Source: Dendrolimus kikuchii (taxonomy: Eukaryota > Arthropoda > Insecta > Lepidoptera > Lasiocampidae). Taken from it: a stretch of 64,000 nt of DNA. Both the position numbers and the translations under genes were made by a program. Positions 12,101-27,100 of the stretch are shown here, one piece after another. Within the stretch, counting starts at the first letter, position 1. Every line of letters begins with the position of its first letter. The notes under the pieces were generated by a model that saw nothing but the letters and a program-made list of their open reading frames with translations, was not told where the DNA came from and searched no databases. The stretch covers positions 17,676,710 to 17,740,709 of the forward strand of contig CM034407.1 of assembly GCA_019925095.2 (NCBI GenBank). The letters run 5' to 3'.

Positions 12101-15100
12101 TAGCCGTTCAATCGGAATGAGGCATAGCACAACAATGATCCCAGATGCGTTGTGCACCAGTGCTCGTAAACAACGAAGATTGTTTTTTCAAATTATTACG
12201 TAGTTGTTATTATCATTATACGAATGAAATATGCGAACGAAAAAAAGTGTTTTGGAATTTGTCCTAAAAACATTCTGAGAACAATGAAACTCCTTTTATA
12301 ATACATGCATGTTAGTTTTAGCTTCAATAACAAATTATTATATACAGCTTTGGATATAACTAATAATTAATAATACTCACGGGGGGGGGGGCTTTGTGGC
12401 GAAACCTTAGGTGAGTAGCGACACTTCGTAGCTGACTCCGTATTTGCCTTAGCGAGCTGGCACGGAGTAGAGATCGCTAGAGCTTAAACCCCAGGGGTGG
12501 AAGGGATGAATGGCGTATAGTCAGAAGTAGCTTCGGTGAACCTGCAGCCCACCTCTCCACACTCACCAATCTTGTACGGCATTTCTTTGGGGCCCATGCA
12601 GGGAGAGGCGAGTTCTCGAACATTGCGACGGAAAGACGCCATAATCGCCATAGACCCAGATTTCTAGTACCAATAATTCATCCCAACATACCGATGCCTT
12701 TTGTTTTCATTTCCTACAACAGTGCTGCACTGTCCGGGGCCTTGTCCTTGGGTGCATTTTTGTATGGCGTAGACAAGGATAATCGCCGATCAGTGTCACA
12801 CCCATTTCCATCAAATTTGTCAAGGGGCTTCTACGTGTTAGCCTTCCCAAGGCCCCACGCAAGCAAAATGATAATGACTATTTTTTATTCATATTCAAAT
12901 TTAATTTTTTTATTTATAATAAGTTCTACTGGATAACACTTTTTGAAGGTCATACATAGATATAAGTTTAAACTTAATTTTACTTCCTATTCTAAGCAAC
13001 GTGTTAGTGTTGTTAAGGAGAAAAATCGACAAGATACTCCCCAACAACACGTCTAACTAAAAATTGTTTTCTTATTTATCTAGCTCAAACTTTTTGTAAT
13101 CAATTTTATACACAAATATGTTACACAATTACTTTTCGAAGAATTAATGGAGTTGCAGTAAATAGTTTATAATAGTCTGTATCCGTGCAGGAACGGAGAA
13201 AGAATACAATTTCCTGCGGCCGGGCGGCCTGTCGTAAGTGGCGACAAAAGAACCCACAGCCAGGTGGTAGGGCATTTGCCCGACTGGATGGCTACCACCC
13301 CTGGTCTAAAGTATGTCGCCATAACAACCTTGAGTTGTGTTCCGGCATTAGTGACCAGGTTCCAGTCTCCCTTAAGAGAGCAGCAGCGCATTTGTAGCGC
13401 CTTTGGTGTTGCAAATTGTCATAGGCGATGGTAACCTCTTTCCATCAAGTGGGCCGTCTGCCTGTCTGCTGAACTCCTGCAATAAAAAAAATAGTGCACT
13501 CTCAGTAAGAGAAAGACATAATAATAGAAAAGAAAATTATTATTACATTATAATAATGACACGACGTACTAAATATTATATATTATATTTCAGGAATACA
13601 TATTCCATATTTATAATACATACAGTCAGAATAATTTCAATTATAAAAACTTAGATATACAGTCTACATACACACATTATCTTGATTTGTTTTCTTATAT
13701 ATACATACATATTGTCACGCCTGTTTCCTATGGGGGTAGGCAGAGAGGTCATTACGCTCTTTATTATATTCTGCCCCACCGTCAACGATTAGGAGACAGT
13801 TTCTTACTTATAGATTTGTTATCTTACAGGTAAACATACATACATAACTTCACGCCAGTTCCCTTGCGGGGTAGGCACGAACAACAGAGCGCCATTTAGG
13901 CTTATTCTTACACACCTCACTTGCTTCTTTGACATTCATAACTCTTGTCATGCACGCTCGTCTGTTCTTAAGGCTCCTAACATCACCTTCTGCTAGTACA
14001 CGATCAATTTGATCATGGAAAGTGTGTCGTGGCCTTCCACGACTTCTGCATACTTACAGGTATAGTTTAGTTTAATTCGTAATTTAGTTTTATTTTAGAC
14101 TAGCTGTGCCCGCAACAGCGTCCGCATGGATTTTTTTCGCGGAACCCAAAAAAAAGTAGCCTAAATTACTCCTTATATTTTATAAGAAATTTGAAAAAGT
14201 GCTGTTTCGCTTTTCATTTATTTTTTTCATTATAAGTTACTTTAGACTACACAATTACCACATCAAGGCATGTTAATTCAGTCAATAATATAGTGTCTAA
14301 TAGTAGTTATTATAAATACAACCTGTATTATTCAGTACTTTTCTTTTTACATACATACATAACTTCACGCCAGTTCCCTTGCGGGGTAGGCACGAACAAC
14401 AGAGCGCCATTTAGGCCCATTCTTACACACCTCACTTGCTTCTTTGACATTCATAACACTTGTCATGCACGCTCGTCTGTTCTTAAGGCTCCTGACATCA
14501 CCCTCCGCTAGTACACGATCAATTTGATCATGGAAGGTGTGTCGTGGCCTTCCACGACTTCTGCATCCATCCACTTTTGCATTGTATATCTGTTTAGTCA
14601 TTCTTTCATCGTGCATTCTTTTTATTCCGAATAAAATTCCTTCGGTGTTGCAAATGTCCATAGGCGATGGTAACCGCTTTCCATCGAGTGGGCCGTCTGC
14701 CTGTCTGCTGAACTCCTGCAATAAAAATAAAAATAAACTGCTTTCTGATTTTCATTAGCAAATGAATGAATATACTCACCGATAATTGAAAGATTTGTGT
14801 CTTCTTTTCCTCATAAACATATTCACACATTGACACTCAAACTTCACCTTTATTTCTAAAGTGACAGAGTATAAAATGTGAAATACAAGATAAAGCCTCC
14901 AGTTATTGTTATAATATTAACGCTTTTTGTACATGTACATGATTCATTCTCATTTGAAGCATTGTTGTGTAGAGGTGCTGTATAATTTTTGTAAGTAAAC
15001 AAAAGAAAAATGTTGAAAATAATTTACAGTTTTTATATAGCTTTATATGCTAATTCTTTTGCATCAGCCTTGGACTTTACAATCGTGTATATACATATAT

Positions 15101-18100
15101 ACCATAGATATATGTATGCATACTTAGATATATACACACATACATATATATACATACTTATACAACTATAACCCTATATAACGCTATTCTCTCAACCCTA
15201 GTCAAATTTTCCCTCGGTTTACTGATTGACTTTCCTTGACAGAAATTCATACTTATAAGCTACACTATGATTAGTATAACACGGTGTAATAATACAGAAC
15301 TTGTGTTTTTTTTTCAAAATCAGCAGATTCGATACCTAACTAAGGTAATTGATTTTTCTAAAATTTAATGATACCACTTTAATTTTCATCAAAATCGGCC
15401 CTGCGACTTCTCCCAGTGCTTTTCGTGTTTTTTGAGTGAATACTTTAGGATTTGGCCCTGAAGGCCCCATTTCAAAAATCCACCTATACATATTGAGACA
15501 ATTTGTATCGTTTTATAAAACACCACAGACCCTTAGATTTTGTAAGAGTGTAGCAAGTTATGACGTCATATGTTTAAATGATAATAAGTTATTTAAGAGC
15601 ACTCTTTTTTTAAAATATGTGTCAAAAACCCAAGCATTGTATATTGTATACTAGTCCATATTTATACTTACAAAAAAAATAAAACCCAAAAAATAAACTA
15701 ATTTTAAAATTATATTAATTTAATATAACTCGCATTTTGTTTCAAGAATACGCGAATACGTTATCGGAAGTATTGTATTATTTTGGAGGCTTTTATCTTC
15801 TAGGTTATCGAACACGTCCACAGCACACAATATAAAGTAGCACAATGTAAAAGAACAATAGTCGAACTAATTCGACCAGTTTCGTTGCAAATGTAGCCGA
15901 GTTTTAATTACTCGTAATATGCAGTTTTTTATATTCACACGAGCGCGATTTTATGCATTACTTGTGAATAAAGGACCGTTTAGACTGGCTGTAATATTTT
16001 GTTACTTGTTGTTGTAAGGCGGGGGAAATGCTATTTACGCACAATATTGGGGTCCTTTGCAAGGGATTAGACCATAGTTGATCATGAACGCTTTCCCCTT
16101 TGATAAGGGGCAATCCGAACAATAATCAAGCCAGCTTGTGTGGAGACTCAGAGAAGTTGCACGGGCAACAACCACTACCCACTAAAACCACCCTCCTCCC
16201 ATGTGCTCCCTTGATAGCTAAAGGCCCCCCGAAGCGATATTATTCAGGGTGGGAAGTCATGCGCATACCTGCGTCTCCGGATGCCAGCCAAGCGCCGGCG
16301 TCCGCGTGAAGTCGCATTAGTACGCGCAATAATACTCCTCTCCCTATCTCGTTCGGCGGCCTCTTTGAGAGACATCCCCTTCTGACCTTACAATAACGTC
16401 AGGGTATTCATGCCATTGTTGTATTTTACATTTCTTTTATATAAATCATCTGCGTAAATACTACTATTTTATTTATATCGTTATTCTATTGTATTTTTAT
16501 GCCTAGTTCGCTACTCAATCGCATTTTTATTAACTATAGTGCTGAACTGATGTTAATTTAAGAAAACTCGTGGTCGTCCGTGATCGAAATTCGACCATAA
16601 TAATTAATTTAAATTATAAGTTTGAACATTGTTAAGGTTCTGTTGTCAAACACTATATACTTCTATAATCACAGATTTCGCCAAGGCTACACTGTTAATT
16701 TGACTTTAACATTAAACAAAAGAGTATATATGCGTGCGTGTGTCAAAGACATGGTAGTGTGTGTAATTTTTTTTTATTGATTAAATGTATTTTTTATGCA
16801 TAATTTAAAAAAAAATTAGAACACAAAGTTTTTGCTGTGTTTTTGCTTCACGTATTAATATATAGATATACTATAGACAGTTATACTAATTGTATAACTC
16901 TGGCTATAGTATATTTTCTTGTTCTGAGATGTTCAGTTTTGCACATTTGAGTATTTATTCAAAAGTTACGTCTTTTTGTTTGCGATTAAGTATACTTGCA
17001 GAGTGTTCAACTGATAGTAAGTCTGCACTGCTGAACTGCTAGCCTCGAAGAAATTTTAGGAAACCTTTTTTAAAAGATCTTATATTCCTGCGGGAAGAAC
17101 TGGACCATTTTAAATTGCTTCTAGCTTAGGAACTGAACACGGACACATATGGCTAATTTTTATCCCATAGTATGCAGTTCCATGATGCAGCGGTGAGTTA
17201 TTAATCAAGAGAATATTTTTTTTTTTCATTAAAATGTTGAAATATATTATCGCTATTTACACTTACATACCTACATACTGTTACAAGTTTGCGGCACTCG
17301 AGTTAAAATGCGGTTAGGATTATTATAGAGTTTATTAGAACTATACAAACACGTATAAAACAGGTACAAATATATCCGAACGCAACAAATCCAAACGTAA
17401 TGCAGAAGGTCGTAATTCAATAAAACGCGCAAAGTCCATCACTATTAGATTCCCGAATGTACAGACGTTACGCCTAGATCGTAGTTGTCGCTCAACTGAC
17501 CCCCTCTCTCAATCAGGTCGTCGTTTTATACTTCACAAATGCAAATATGCCCGCCCGGCAACGTCGACATAATTTCCTAGAATTAGCTTGTACTTATAAT
17601 CCGCAACACATGACTAATGATGCTCTTGAGCGGCCGTAAATGAGTACAATAGGACAATAGGCTGTTCTCCACAATAACTAGAAACGTAAGCCAATAAATA
17701 AGTGAACAAAAGAAGACGATCATAAAAGGATTACAATTAGTTCAAATGCCGACAGGTAATAAAATATGCTTTTACAGATCTGTACGTGGAATTTGTCTTT
17801 GTCGGAGCTTAAGTTGTAACAATACTATCACGCCTGATGCTCATTGTACTAGGTAGATATGGTGGATCCCTATTTGTTACAATGTCGGCACTCGGCACAC
17901 GACTTTCGCTACATCTACTCACATTAATCTTTTTATACATGCACGTCTGTTTGAAGTGCATTTTATCTGACCTTCGAAATATCCGCGATGTAGTCAAGGT
18001 AGTTACGCCGCCGGCTACCGAACTACCGACACAGACTCTACTATCCACTGTAGTAATATAAGTGTTTTAACAGTTCTCTTTTATCCATTCTCTCTACATA

Positions 18101-21100
18101 CCCAAACCATTTGAACATTCCTTTCTCAACTCATTTATTATATCATATTTTCAGGAGTTGCCTGCAAGCGTTCGCTTTTTAGCGCCCGTTGTACTATCTC
18201 TTGTATTTTTCTAATTTGGTTATTTGTTACATTGATGTACAATCAAGATTTATCTATCTATCATCTTACATATTTACACTTGGACAGTGTAAACTCACAT
18301 TTATTTTACACGTAACCGTAATTATTATTACGCGCTTACTTAATTGTCCATTTACTCCTTTAAACGAGTAATGCAAGTGTTCTTTTGTATTGAACAGTAA
18401 GCTAGAGTATTGGAAATTTCCTAACTGTGTCAGATGTCCACTTACTACATACATAAATAGACTATAAAGCGAGCAAACCATCAGCTCAAAAGTCAGACTT
18501 TTAATGATCGTGGCCGTTATAACCGAGATTGGATTAGACGGCATTACCTATATTATTTTGGAACCTTTTAAAGGAAAGTAACAATATATAACTATGTATT
18601 TTCAATCGAGCTTGCATGACAAGAGTTATGAATGTCAAAGAGGCAAGTGAGGTGTGTAAGAATAAGCCTAAATGGCACTCTGTTGTTCGTGCCTACCCCG
18701 CAAGGGAACTGGCGTGAAGTTATGTATGTATGTATGTATGTATTTTCAATCGCCTTAAATGTGATATTAGGTATATTACAAACAAATTCATAAACTGTCA
18801 AATAGGTAGATACTGTCGCCTAAAGAACAAGGTCCGTGAAGGAACTGCCTGTCGTAAGAGGCAATAAAACGACTGACAGCCAGGTGGTAGGGTATTTGCC
18901 CGTCTGGATGGCTACCACCCCTGGTTTTTTTTTTATTGCAGGAGATCAGCAGGCAGGCAGACGGCCCACCTGATGGAAAGCGGTTACCATCGCCTATGGA
19001 CATTTGCAACACCAAAGTTGCTACAAATACGCTGCTGCTCTCTTAAGGAAGACCGGAACACAACTCAAGGTTGTTATGGCGACATGCTTTAGACCAGGGG
19101 TGGTAGCCATCCAGTCGGGCAAATGCCCTGGCTGTGGGTTGTTAAGTCGCCTCTTACGACAGGCCGCCCGGCCGCAGGAAATTGTATTCTTTCTCCGTTC
19201 CTGCACGGATGAAAATGGTCTAGAGTATGTACCCATAACAGCTTTGAATTGTGTTCCAGCATTAGCGGCCAGGTTTCAGTCTCCCTTTAGAGAGCGGCAG
19301 TACATCGGTAGCACTTTTGGTTTTACAAATCTCCATAGGTGATGGTACCCGCTTTGCATCAGGTGGGGCGTCTGCCTGTCTGCTGAACTCATGCAAATCT
19401 TCCGCTTTTTCATTCAGCGCCCACCGGCGATGTTACGCAGGTTATCAGTTCCAGGGCTAGAGGTCGTCCTACACTAAATTTACCGGTCTTCACTCCAGGA
19501 ATTTTTACTACTTGACGACGTTGAAGTTAACGCAATTTTGTATGAGAATGACTTAGGGCCATCTCATGAGTGTCGAGAGAAACATAAATCATGCAATACA
19601 AAATTGCGTTCACTTGAACGTCATCAAGTAGTAAAGAAACTCGCACTAATGGGCCAGGGTGCTTAATAGGAGTTATTTGACTAGTCGATCACCTTAAATT
19701 TAACGCAATTTTGTATGAGAATGATTTAGGGCCATCTCGTGAACGTGAAGAGAAATATAAATTATGCAATACAAAATTGCGTTAACTTGAACGTCTTTGA
19801 GTAGTAAAAAACTCGCACTAAGCACGCAGTTAATGAAAGTGAACACTTGAGTGTAAAGTCATACATAGTAGGTTAGTGGTTAACGTAGTCGCGTCTCAAA
19901 TTCGCGTTTGAAAATCACATGGTTTCGAATTCTGTCCGAAAACATACATACATTGAGCAGTTTTCGGACAGTCATGTGTAGATACGAGTACGAGTCTATC
20001 GTTTACAATTAACACGAAGTTAAACAGGAAATACTGATAATTAAATGCGACAGTTGTGGGACTAGACGATTTGTCTTAGACTGGTTAACTAGCTATCTAA
20101 AAAATCGAAATCAGTGTATAGAAATTAGCCCTTTATATAAAAATAATGTGATTTAATCTTATACCTTAGCGTATATACTAAATGATTCTGGCGTACTACA
20201 AGGTAGCATCCTGGGTCCACTCCTGTTCTTATTATATATAAACGACTTGCCAAACGCAGTTATATAAGAATGTTTTGCAAGTGAATGATTGGTAAGATAT
20301 AGAAACCAACCATTGGCGTAATGGAGAGACAGACTTTCTGTGCCCCCTAGTAAGGCTGCGCGCGCATCATTAATATTTCGGTGCGAATTTTTTAACCATG
20401 GAGCTAAATCTAATTTTTGTAGCTTGCTACGGTTTTGAGGCATGCTAAGTATAAAGCGGAGACCCAAGAATAGCAGTGGATAATTTAGGGACTATTATTA
20501 TTATGACATTATAAGATAATAAGGATGTTAATTATTAATAAATAATAATTAATGAACAATGACTCACTTTGTTTTCGACACAGGCGAGGAAGCTTCGTCT
20601 TCAACTCTGAAACAAAGAATCATAATATTATTTTTAACCCATATTTTTTTTGGAAAATGAGCTAAACAATTAAAAATATTTTTTCCTAACAAAATTAAAA
20701 CTAAATAAAAAATCCACTATTCATTTGAATTCTTCATTATATTTCGTAAACAATAGCAAAAACCGGGATTTCATCGAGTCACGATAGTCGTGCTGTCGTT
20801 ATGAGAGTAGCAAAAAAGTTGACGTCTCAACAGTCAAGTAGCCGACATATTAAAAAGGACTTATGTGGTTCAGTGATCTAAGTGATAGCTCCTATAGTTC
20901 ACCGGTACGCTGGTGACAAATCCCGGGTTCAATTCTATGTTGTGGGTCCGACCAACAACAAACTAACGAAAAAGATTAAATTTTCCTGCAGTTTATTCAC
21001 ATGCCGGTCTAAGAAGTGGTTAATTAGACACATTTTATTCATGCAAGAACGGAGAGAGAATACAAATCCTGCGGCCAGGAGGCCTGTCGTAAGAGGCGGC

Positions 21101-24100
21101 AAAACCACCCACAGCCAGATGGTAGGGCATTTGCCCGTCCGGATGGCTACCATCCCTGGTCTAGAGCTTGTCGCCATAACAACTTTGACTTGTGTTCCAG
21201 CATCAGTGGCCAGATTCCAGCCCCATCTACGAGTACGGCAACACATTGGTGCTACAAATGTTTATAGGCGACAGCGACCCCTTTCCATCACATATGAGCC
21301 GTCAGCCTGTCTGCTGTACTCCAGCAATAAAAGAAGACACACACACCATCGATTGAAGGAATACATGGAATGCAAGGATTAAGGACAAATATATAACTCT
21401 TAATCATTGTAAATTTTCAAATGCCCTAACGTGTAGCACAGTCACTAATCAATGAATTAATGAGTTTACGATACCCAGCATGATGTATATCACAAACGAA
21501 CTTTACCTTAATTACTCTGTTCTGAGTTTCTGGGTTCAGTCACAAAGTTGCCCGTTGTACATGAATTCCATAATAAACGTAGCTTAGCTTTCCATAGACT
21601 AACTACCGATTATTATTGGTGTTCAGTAGCCATTTAAACTAAAACAAAACCCTTATGAAATTTTCTGTTCGTCTGCCCGACTGTCCTCATACGTCACATA
21701 ATCAATTTTCTCAGATGTTATGTCTATATTGTTACTGAAATTCCGAAAAGACGAGATGGATTAATACTTTGCAACGCGTATTTTATTACACCTTCGAATT
21801 TATATTATCGGTAATCCTTTGTTCGAAGACGGTATAAATCCTTTCGTCTATTGTTCTAATTTCATTGCACATTCTTAGAAGCCATTGTACTTTCAAGTTC
21901 GGGAATTCCAAGGAATAAAGGACATGTTGCCAGGGAATTGTCTATTCTGCAAAAGTATAATAGGGTCGGTTCGTCGGGTCTGAGATAGTTGAGTTTCAAC
22001 TGCGATCCAAGTGTACTTTCGGAACGAGTATCATATAACGACGGAATTTGCGTAATTTATGTCATTACGATTTTCTGCTTCACGGATTGGACTCGTTGTA
22101 TTTGTAAGAACTGTGAATTACGTGTGTGAATTTCTTATAAACTTTGTGATGATTCCAACGTCATTTAAGTTTACATTCCACAAAATTAAACACGAAGGTA
22201 TGCTACACAGCACAGAATAATCGCTTGTCATCATAAATCCGCTACTCCTTTGTTTGCCTTGACAACATAAACTTGCCCTGGCCTTAAACAATCTCGACAT
22301 TCGGATCGATATCCCAAAGACGGCAATGCACTCCTGCAATACGCATTGGAGGCGAATAGTACGTGACGGATCGCCGTTCAATTTCAGCTGGATATAATGG
22401 AAATACAAGGAAACGTAGGCTGTGTGTAGAGCGAAAGCGGTTTTCCAAAATACAAAAATACAAATCTTTCCTTTTTATAATATTAGTATAATAGATGTGT
22501 TCACATGTTCGCATACACCCTTAAGTGCACTTGATGCAACGACCCTCCAAAACATGCAACACGGCAAACCCGTTCCGTCTGGCCGCCGACCCTTGTGTGA
22601 TTATGTCAACCACTGCTGCTCTAACGCTATTTCCGGCCTATACAAAATGTTTGCTTCATAAATTTTAAATTGTCTCTCGTTGAACTATTTCAGGGATTCT
22701 ATAGATTTTTTACATACTGGATATATGACTACTTAAGAACCGGCTGAGAAGGCATATATATTTTTAGGGCTGAAAGCTGATATCTCCCCATCTTAATTTA
22801 TTAAAAAACTGATCAAGACGCATCGTTGTCAGGACCTTAAAACGGCCGCTTTTCTAGAATCAAATTGTGAAATTCATACTTGCTTAAATCTAAATATACT
22901 GGTACAAGACATAGCATCATCATATTCGTACTTCGCATCTATAAAAGTTACTATTTTAACTTACGTGATTAACAATATTTGGACATTGACTATGGAAGTA
23001 TAGTGGTAGATCAAACAACCACCATAATTATGATTATATATTTCCCTTAGTAACAAGGCGAGTGAGGTCTTGCTTCAAGTATGCCTCTAGAGGAGCATGC
23101 CACCGAGGTCGGCGTAAACAAGCCGGGCCTACAGTACATAAGGACGTCCTCAACGTGCTACAAAGAGACGCTTCAAGAGCAGCAACTAGTACATCAGTGA
23201 AAATCCAGTCAGTGTTATAAATCGTAGTAAACGTATTGATAAAATTCACATATATACATAATAAAAAATATATGTGCTATATTAAAAATTCATCAAAAAA
23301 GAAACCAACTTCCAAAGCACTTTTTATCCGTGCAGGAAGGTGGTAGGGTATAGGGATGGCGACCACTCCTGGTCTAGAGTATGCCGCCATAACAACCTTG
23401 TGTTGTGTTCCGGCATTAGTGACCAGGTTCCAGTCTCCTTTAAGAGAGCAGCAGCGCATTTGTAGCACCTTTGATGTTGCAAATGTCCATAGGCGATGGT
23501 AACCGCTTTCCATCAAGTGGGCCGTCTGCTTGTCTGCTGAACTCCTGCACTAAAAAAAAGTAACTAAAAAGCATAAAATAAATATTTTTTTCTACAACAT
23601 CTTTGCTAAGTAAAACATAAAAATTAGTATATTTTGTTGTTTTTTTAAGTTTTAAAATTTATAAATTTAAAATATTTACTTTTTGCTTTTTAGTTACTCT
23701 TGAAGTCGGTTTTATTTTTTTGTTATTTTTTACTGCTACTTTTAAGTTACGCAAATACTTGAATAGTTTTAGAAAATAAAAATATATGAAACAAGTTGTA
23801 CGTGCCTATAATATTCGAGGGTTGCTCTCCATTTCCTTGAGGCCCACTTATCAGATCCTAACTTGGTGATAATGGGACCTGCCCAGGAATATACTTGTCG
23901 AATAAACAAAAATTTGAAAATCAGTCCTCAATTAACGAGAAATCGCGTAACAAACATACATTCAAATTCAGAAACTCCTCCTTTTTGAAGTCGATTAAAA
24001 AACCACAATTTCTGGTGTTGGTGCAAGAATTGCAATCCTTGCGGAGACATTTCGAACGCAAACCGAAATACCGTCTTACATACATAATGTTCTCATTTAC

Positions 24101-27100
24101 ATTACTGCAGCAAACGAAGACGTACTGTTTGTTTCGTGCAAACAAAACTATCAGGACACTCGCTGTTTCCTTATTGCAAGAGTAAATGTGACTTGCATTA
24201 TGACGAACTTTGCAATGCAAAACAAAGTGTGACTTGTAAAAAAGTGTGACTTGTATTTTTTTTACAAGATAGTGTTTTAAATAAACACTAGTTAAAATGT
24301 ATGTTCAAAGTCTCAAACGTGATAGAACCATGCTGGAATCAATATCTTGTTTTGCCTCTTGGGGCCGGCTCGACCGGTGTTATACCACGCTCGCACGGAA
24401 TATCGCGGAGAAACGGTTAGCCTTGAGCTAATCGAGTTTCGTGCGGTGAACGAGACTTCCCATAGCTCATTGCCCCCTCCACCTATCCCATTTTCCTTCC
24501 ATTTGAATCCTTTTTCCCTTTATCTGATTGCTTCTGTCTAATACCTCTATATTATCCACCTACCTCATTCTCATTATTCCAGCCCAAAGGCTGTCTTTGC
24601 CCCTGGTGTTGCAAACATTCATCCAAACTACAGAAGCATTTTTATTCTTACAATGATAAGTAATTTTTATAGTATACAAATATGGATAACCGCTCTACTA
24701 TATATATATATATAAGGCCAACACTGCACATGCACTTCCTCACAACACCAGCATGTAACAGATACACTCTACATTAGTATAAGTTTAGTATTAAAATTAG
24801 AATAAATTAATATAATAAGTTATTCTTAAGGTACACCAAAACAGAAAAATTACTACATATAATGTCACATACACTAACAAAAATAAACAATAAGCGTGTA
24901 CGGAGTCTCAAATTTTTCATAGAAATTAACTATTAAAAAAGGGTACGGAACTCGAGTCCGTAGAGATAATAAAAAAAATATAATAATAAAAAAAAAACCG
25001 CTCTACTAATTATCAAAAACTTCCGAAACACATTAAATAGTTTTATTAATCTAAGTCAAGAGATTAAACTTTCTACATAACTTTATACCTAATTATGTAA
25101 TATCATAGAAATGTAAATTAAGCAATGTAAATTAAAATATCATTTATATACCGCCAATTTCATATTGAGCCTCTTATGGCAAAACATCGTAAGTAACAGA
25201 ATCTGGGTGTTTCTATTTTCTTTTCCATAAATCACGTCACACGAAGTGTAACACTATGTGACACGAGGTGGGAGAGGGGGGGGGGGGGTTCTTAAACGTC
25301 GTGACGTCACTTTTCAAAAACGAATATATTGAAGGCTTTATCTATATATTACGTGAAGCAAAAACTTGTACCCCTTTTTACGTAAATTGCGCGGACGGAG
25401 GAGTATGAAATTCCGCACACTTATAGTTTATATAGATAAGAAGCGACGATTGCTAATATTTTTTTAAATTATGCATAATATTACACACACTACCATGTAT
25501 TTGACACACAGTCGCATATATACTCTTTTGTTTATTGTTCCACACCTTCCATGATCAAGTTGATCGTGTACTAGCAGAAGGTGATGTCAGGAGCCTTAAG
25601 AACAGACGAGCGTGCATGACAAGAGTTATGAATGTCGAAGAAGCAAGTGAGGTGTGTAAGAATAAGCCTGAATGGCGCTCTGTTGTTCGTGCCTACCCCG
25701 CAAGGGAACTGGCGTGAAGTTATATATGTATGTATGTTTATTGTTCAAGTCAAACTAACAGCGAAACAAGTAGCCTTGGCGAAATCTGTGATTATAGAAG
25801 TATAGTCTTTGACACTAATTATTATGCTCGAATTTCGACCACGGGCGACCACTAGTCCTAATACAAAGACAGACTCTGTAGTAGTGAAATAAAAAAGGAA
25901 TACGCGGCTTCTATTTTTAGAAATTTTCAAATATCGGATCACTACCTGAGAATATTTAAGACAATGTTATGTGACATAAGACACGTTCACATTTAAAAAG
26001 AAAATAAAGAATAAAGGACCATTTACATGGAGAGTTTCTTGCCTCCAAGATACGATTGTAGAAAGTAAGAAAAATAATGTAAACTAAACATACGATATCG
26101 TACGTGGAAGGGCGATAATCGCCTGGTCATGGAATATTGAAGTCTCTGTGTAAACAAAATACAAAATACCGAGCTCGAAAGGCAAGTCTCGCATTCAAAT
26201 CGGTTCGAACTGATTTGTACGATACTCGCATGAAATTAAAAAAATGTCATATTAGTTCTAGTTTAGACAAGCCGAGAAATCGTAGGCAAATATCTCAATG
26301 TGATTTGTGTGAAACAAAACACGGTGATTGTGACCTTACGATTATCTCGTTGAATGTAAATATGTCAATGCGATTATTGTCTAAAAAGTATCGCCTACGA
26401 AAATAATATACGATTTTCGCCCCAAAACGTGCAATAAACTCTCACCGTGTAAATGACTAGCTCTTGGTTAAACTTTACAATAGTGGTCACTGAATTTTAA
26501 GTAGTGGGGCGGCGGAGGGGAGAGGAGGGGAGGAGTAGTTCTCCCTTCTGCAACCCCCATGTCTAGGAGACATGTAGTTTTTGAGAAAATAAATTGTTTA
26601 GAAAATACTACTAAGTCAAACTCACAATATATAATTTAAAAAAACAATTTTAGTATTTAAAAATCGATATTATTGACATATCGAATAGTTAACATTTTTT
26701 TTCTTTCTTATGCCTATTGTCGTCGTAAAGTGACAGTACTGTGATTTATTATTATGAACTTTAAAATTATAATAACTAATTAAAAACTTGTTTACTAAAT
26801 TAAAAAACAGTTTTAGTGTTTATATATCAGGTGTAAATGTAATCCTAAACACAAATCACAACTTTTTTTCAACAAAAGTGACATAACCTTGTTTATCAAA
26901 CGTATTTTTATTTTTCCCATTATTCATTCAAAACATGTTGGTGGACCCTAAAAACTTTTCGGTATATGTATAAGGTTGTCCTACATATATATCGATGGGT
27001 GAAAGGCTATATGTTTTAAACGACATTTTTAAAAATTGTCGGGAGAAAAGTTTGAAGTTACAAATGACCCAGAAAAACACATCACCAACGAACTATGTAC

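Noticed and set aside
26137..26406. 89-codon frame rich in Lys and Cys
   Set aside because: Lies wholly inside a terminal-inverted-repeat element, with no transposase or zinc-finger pattern that holds up.
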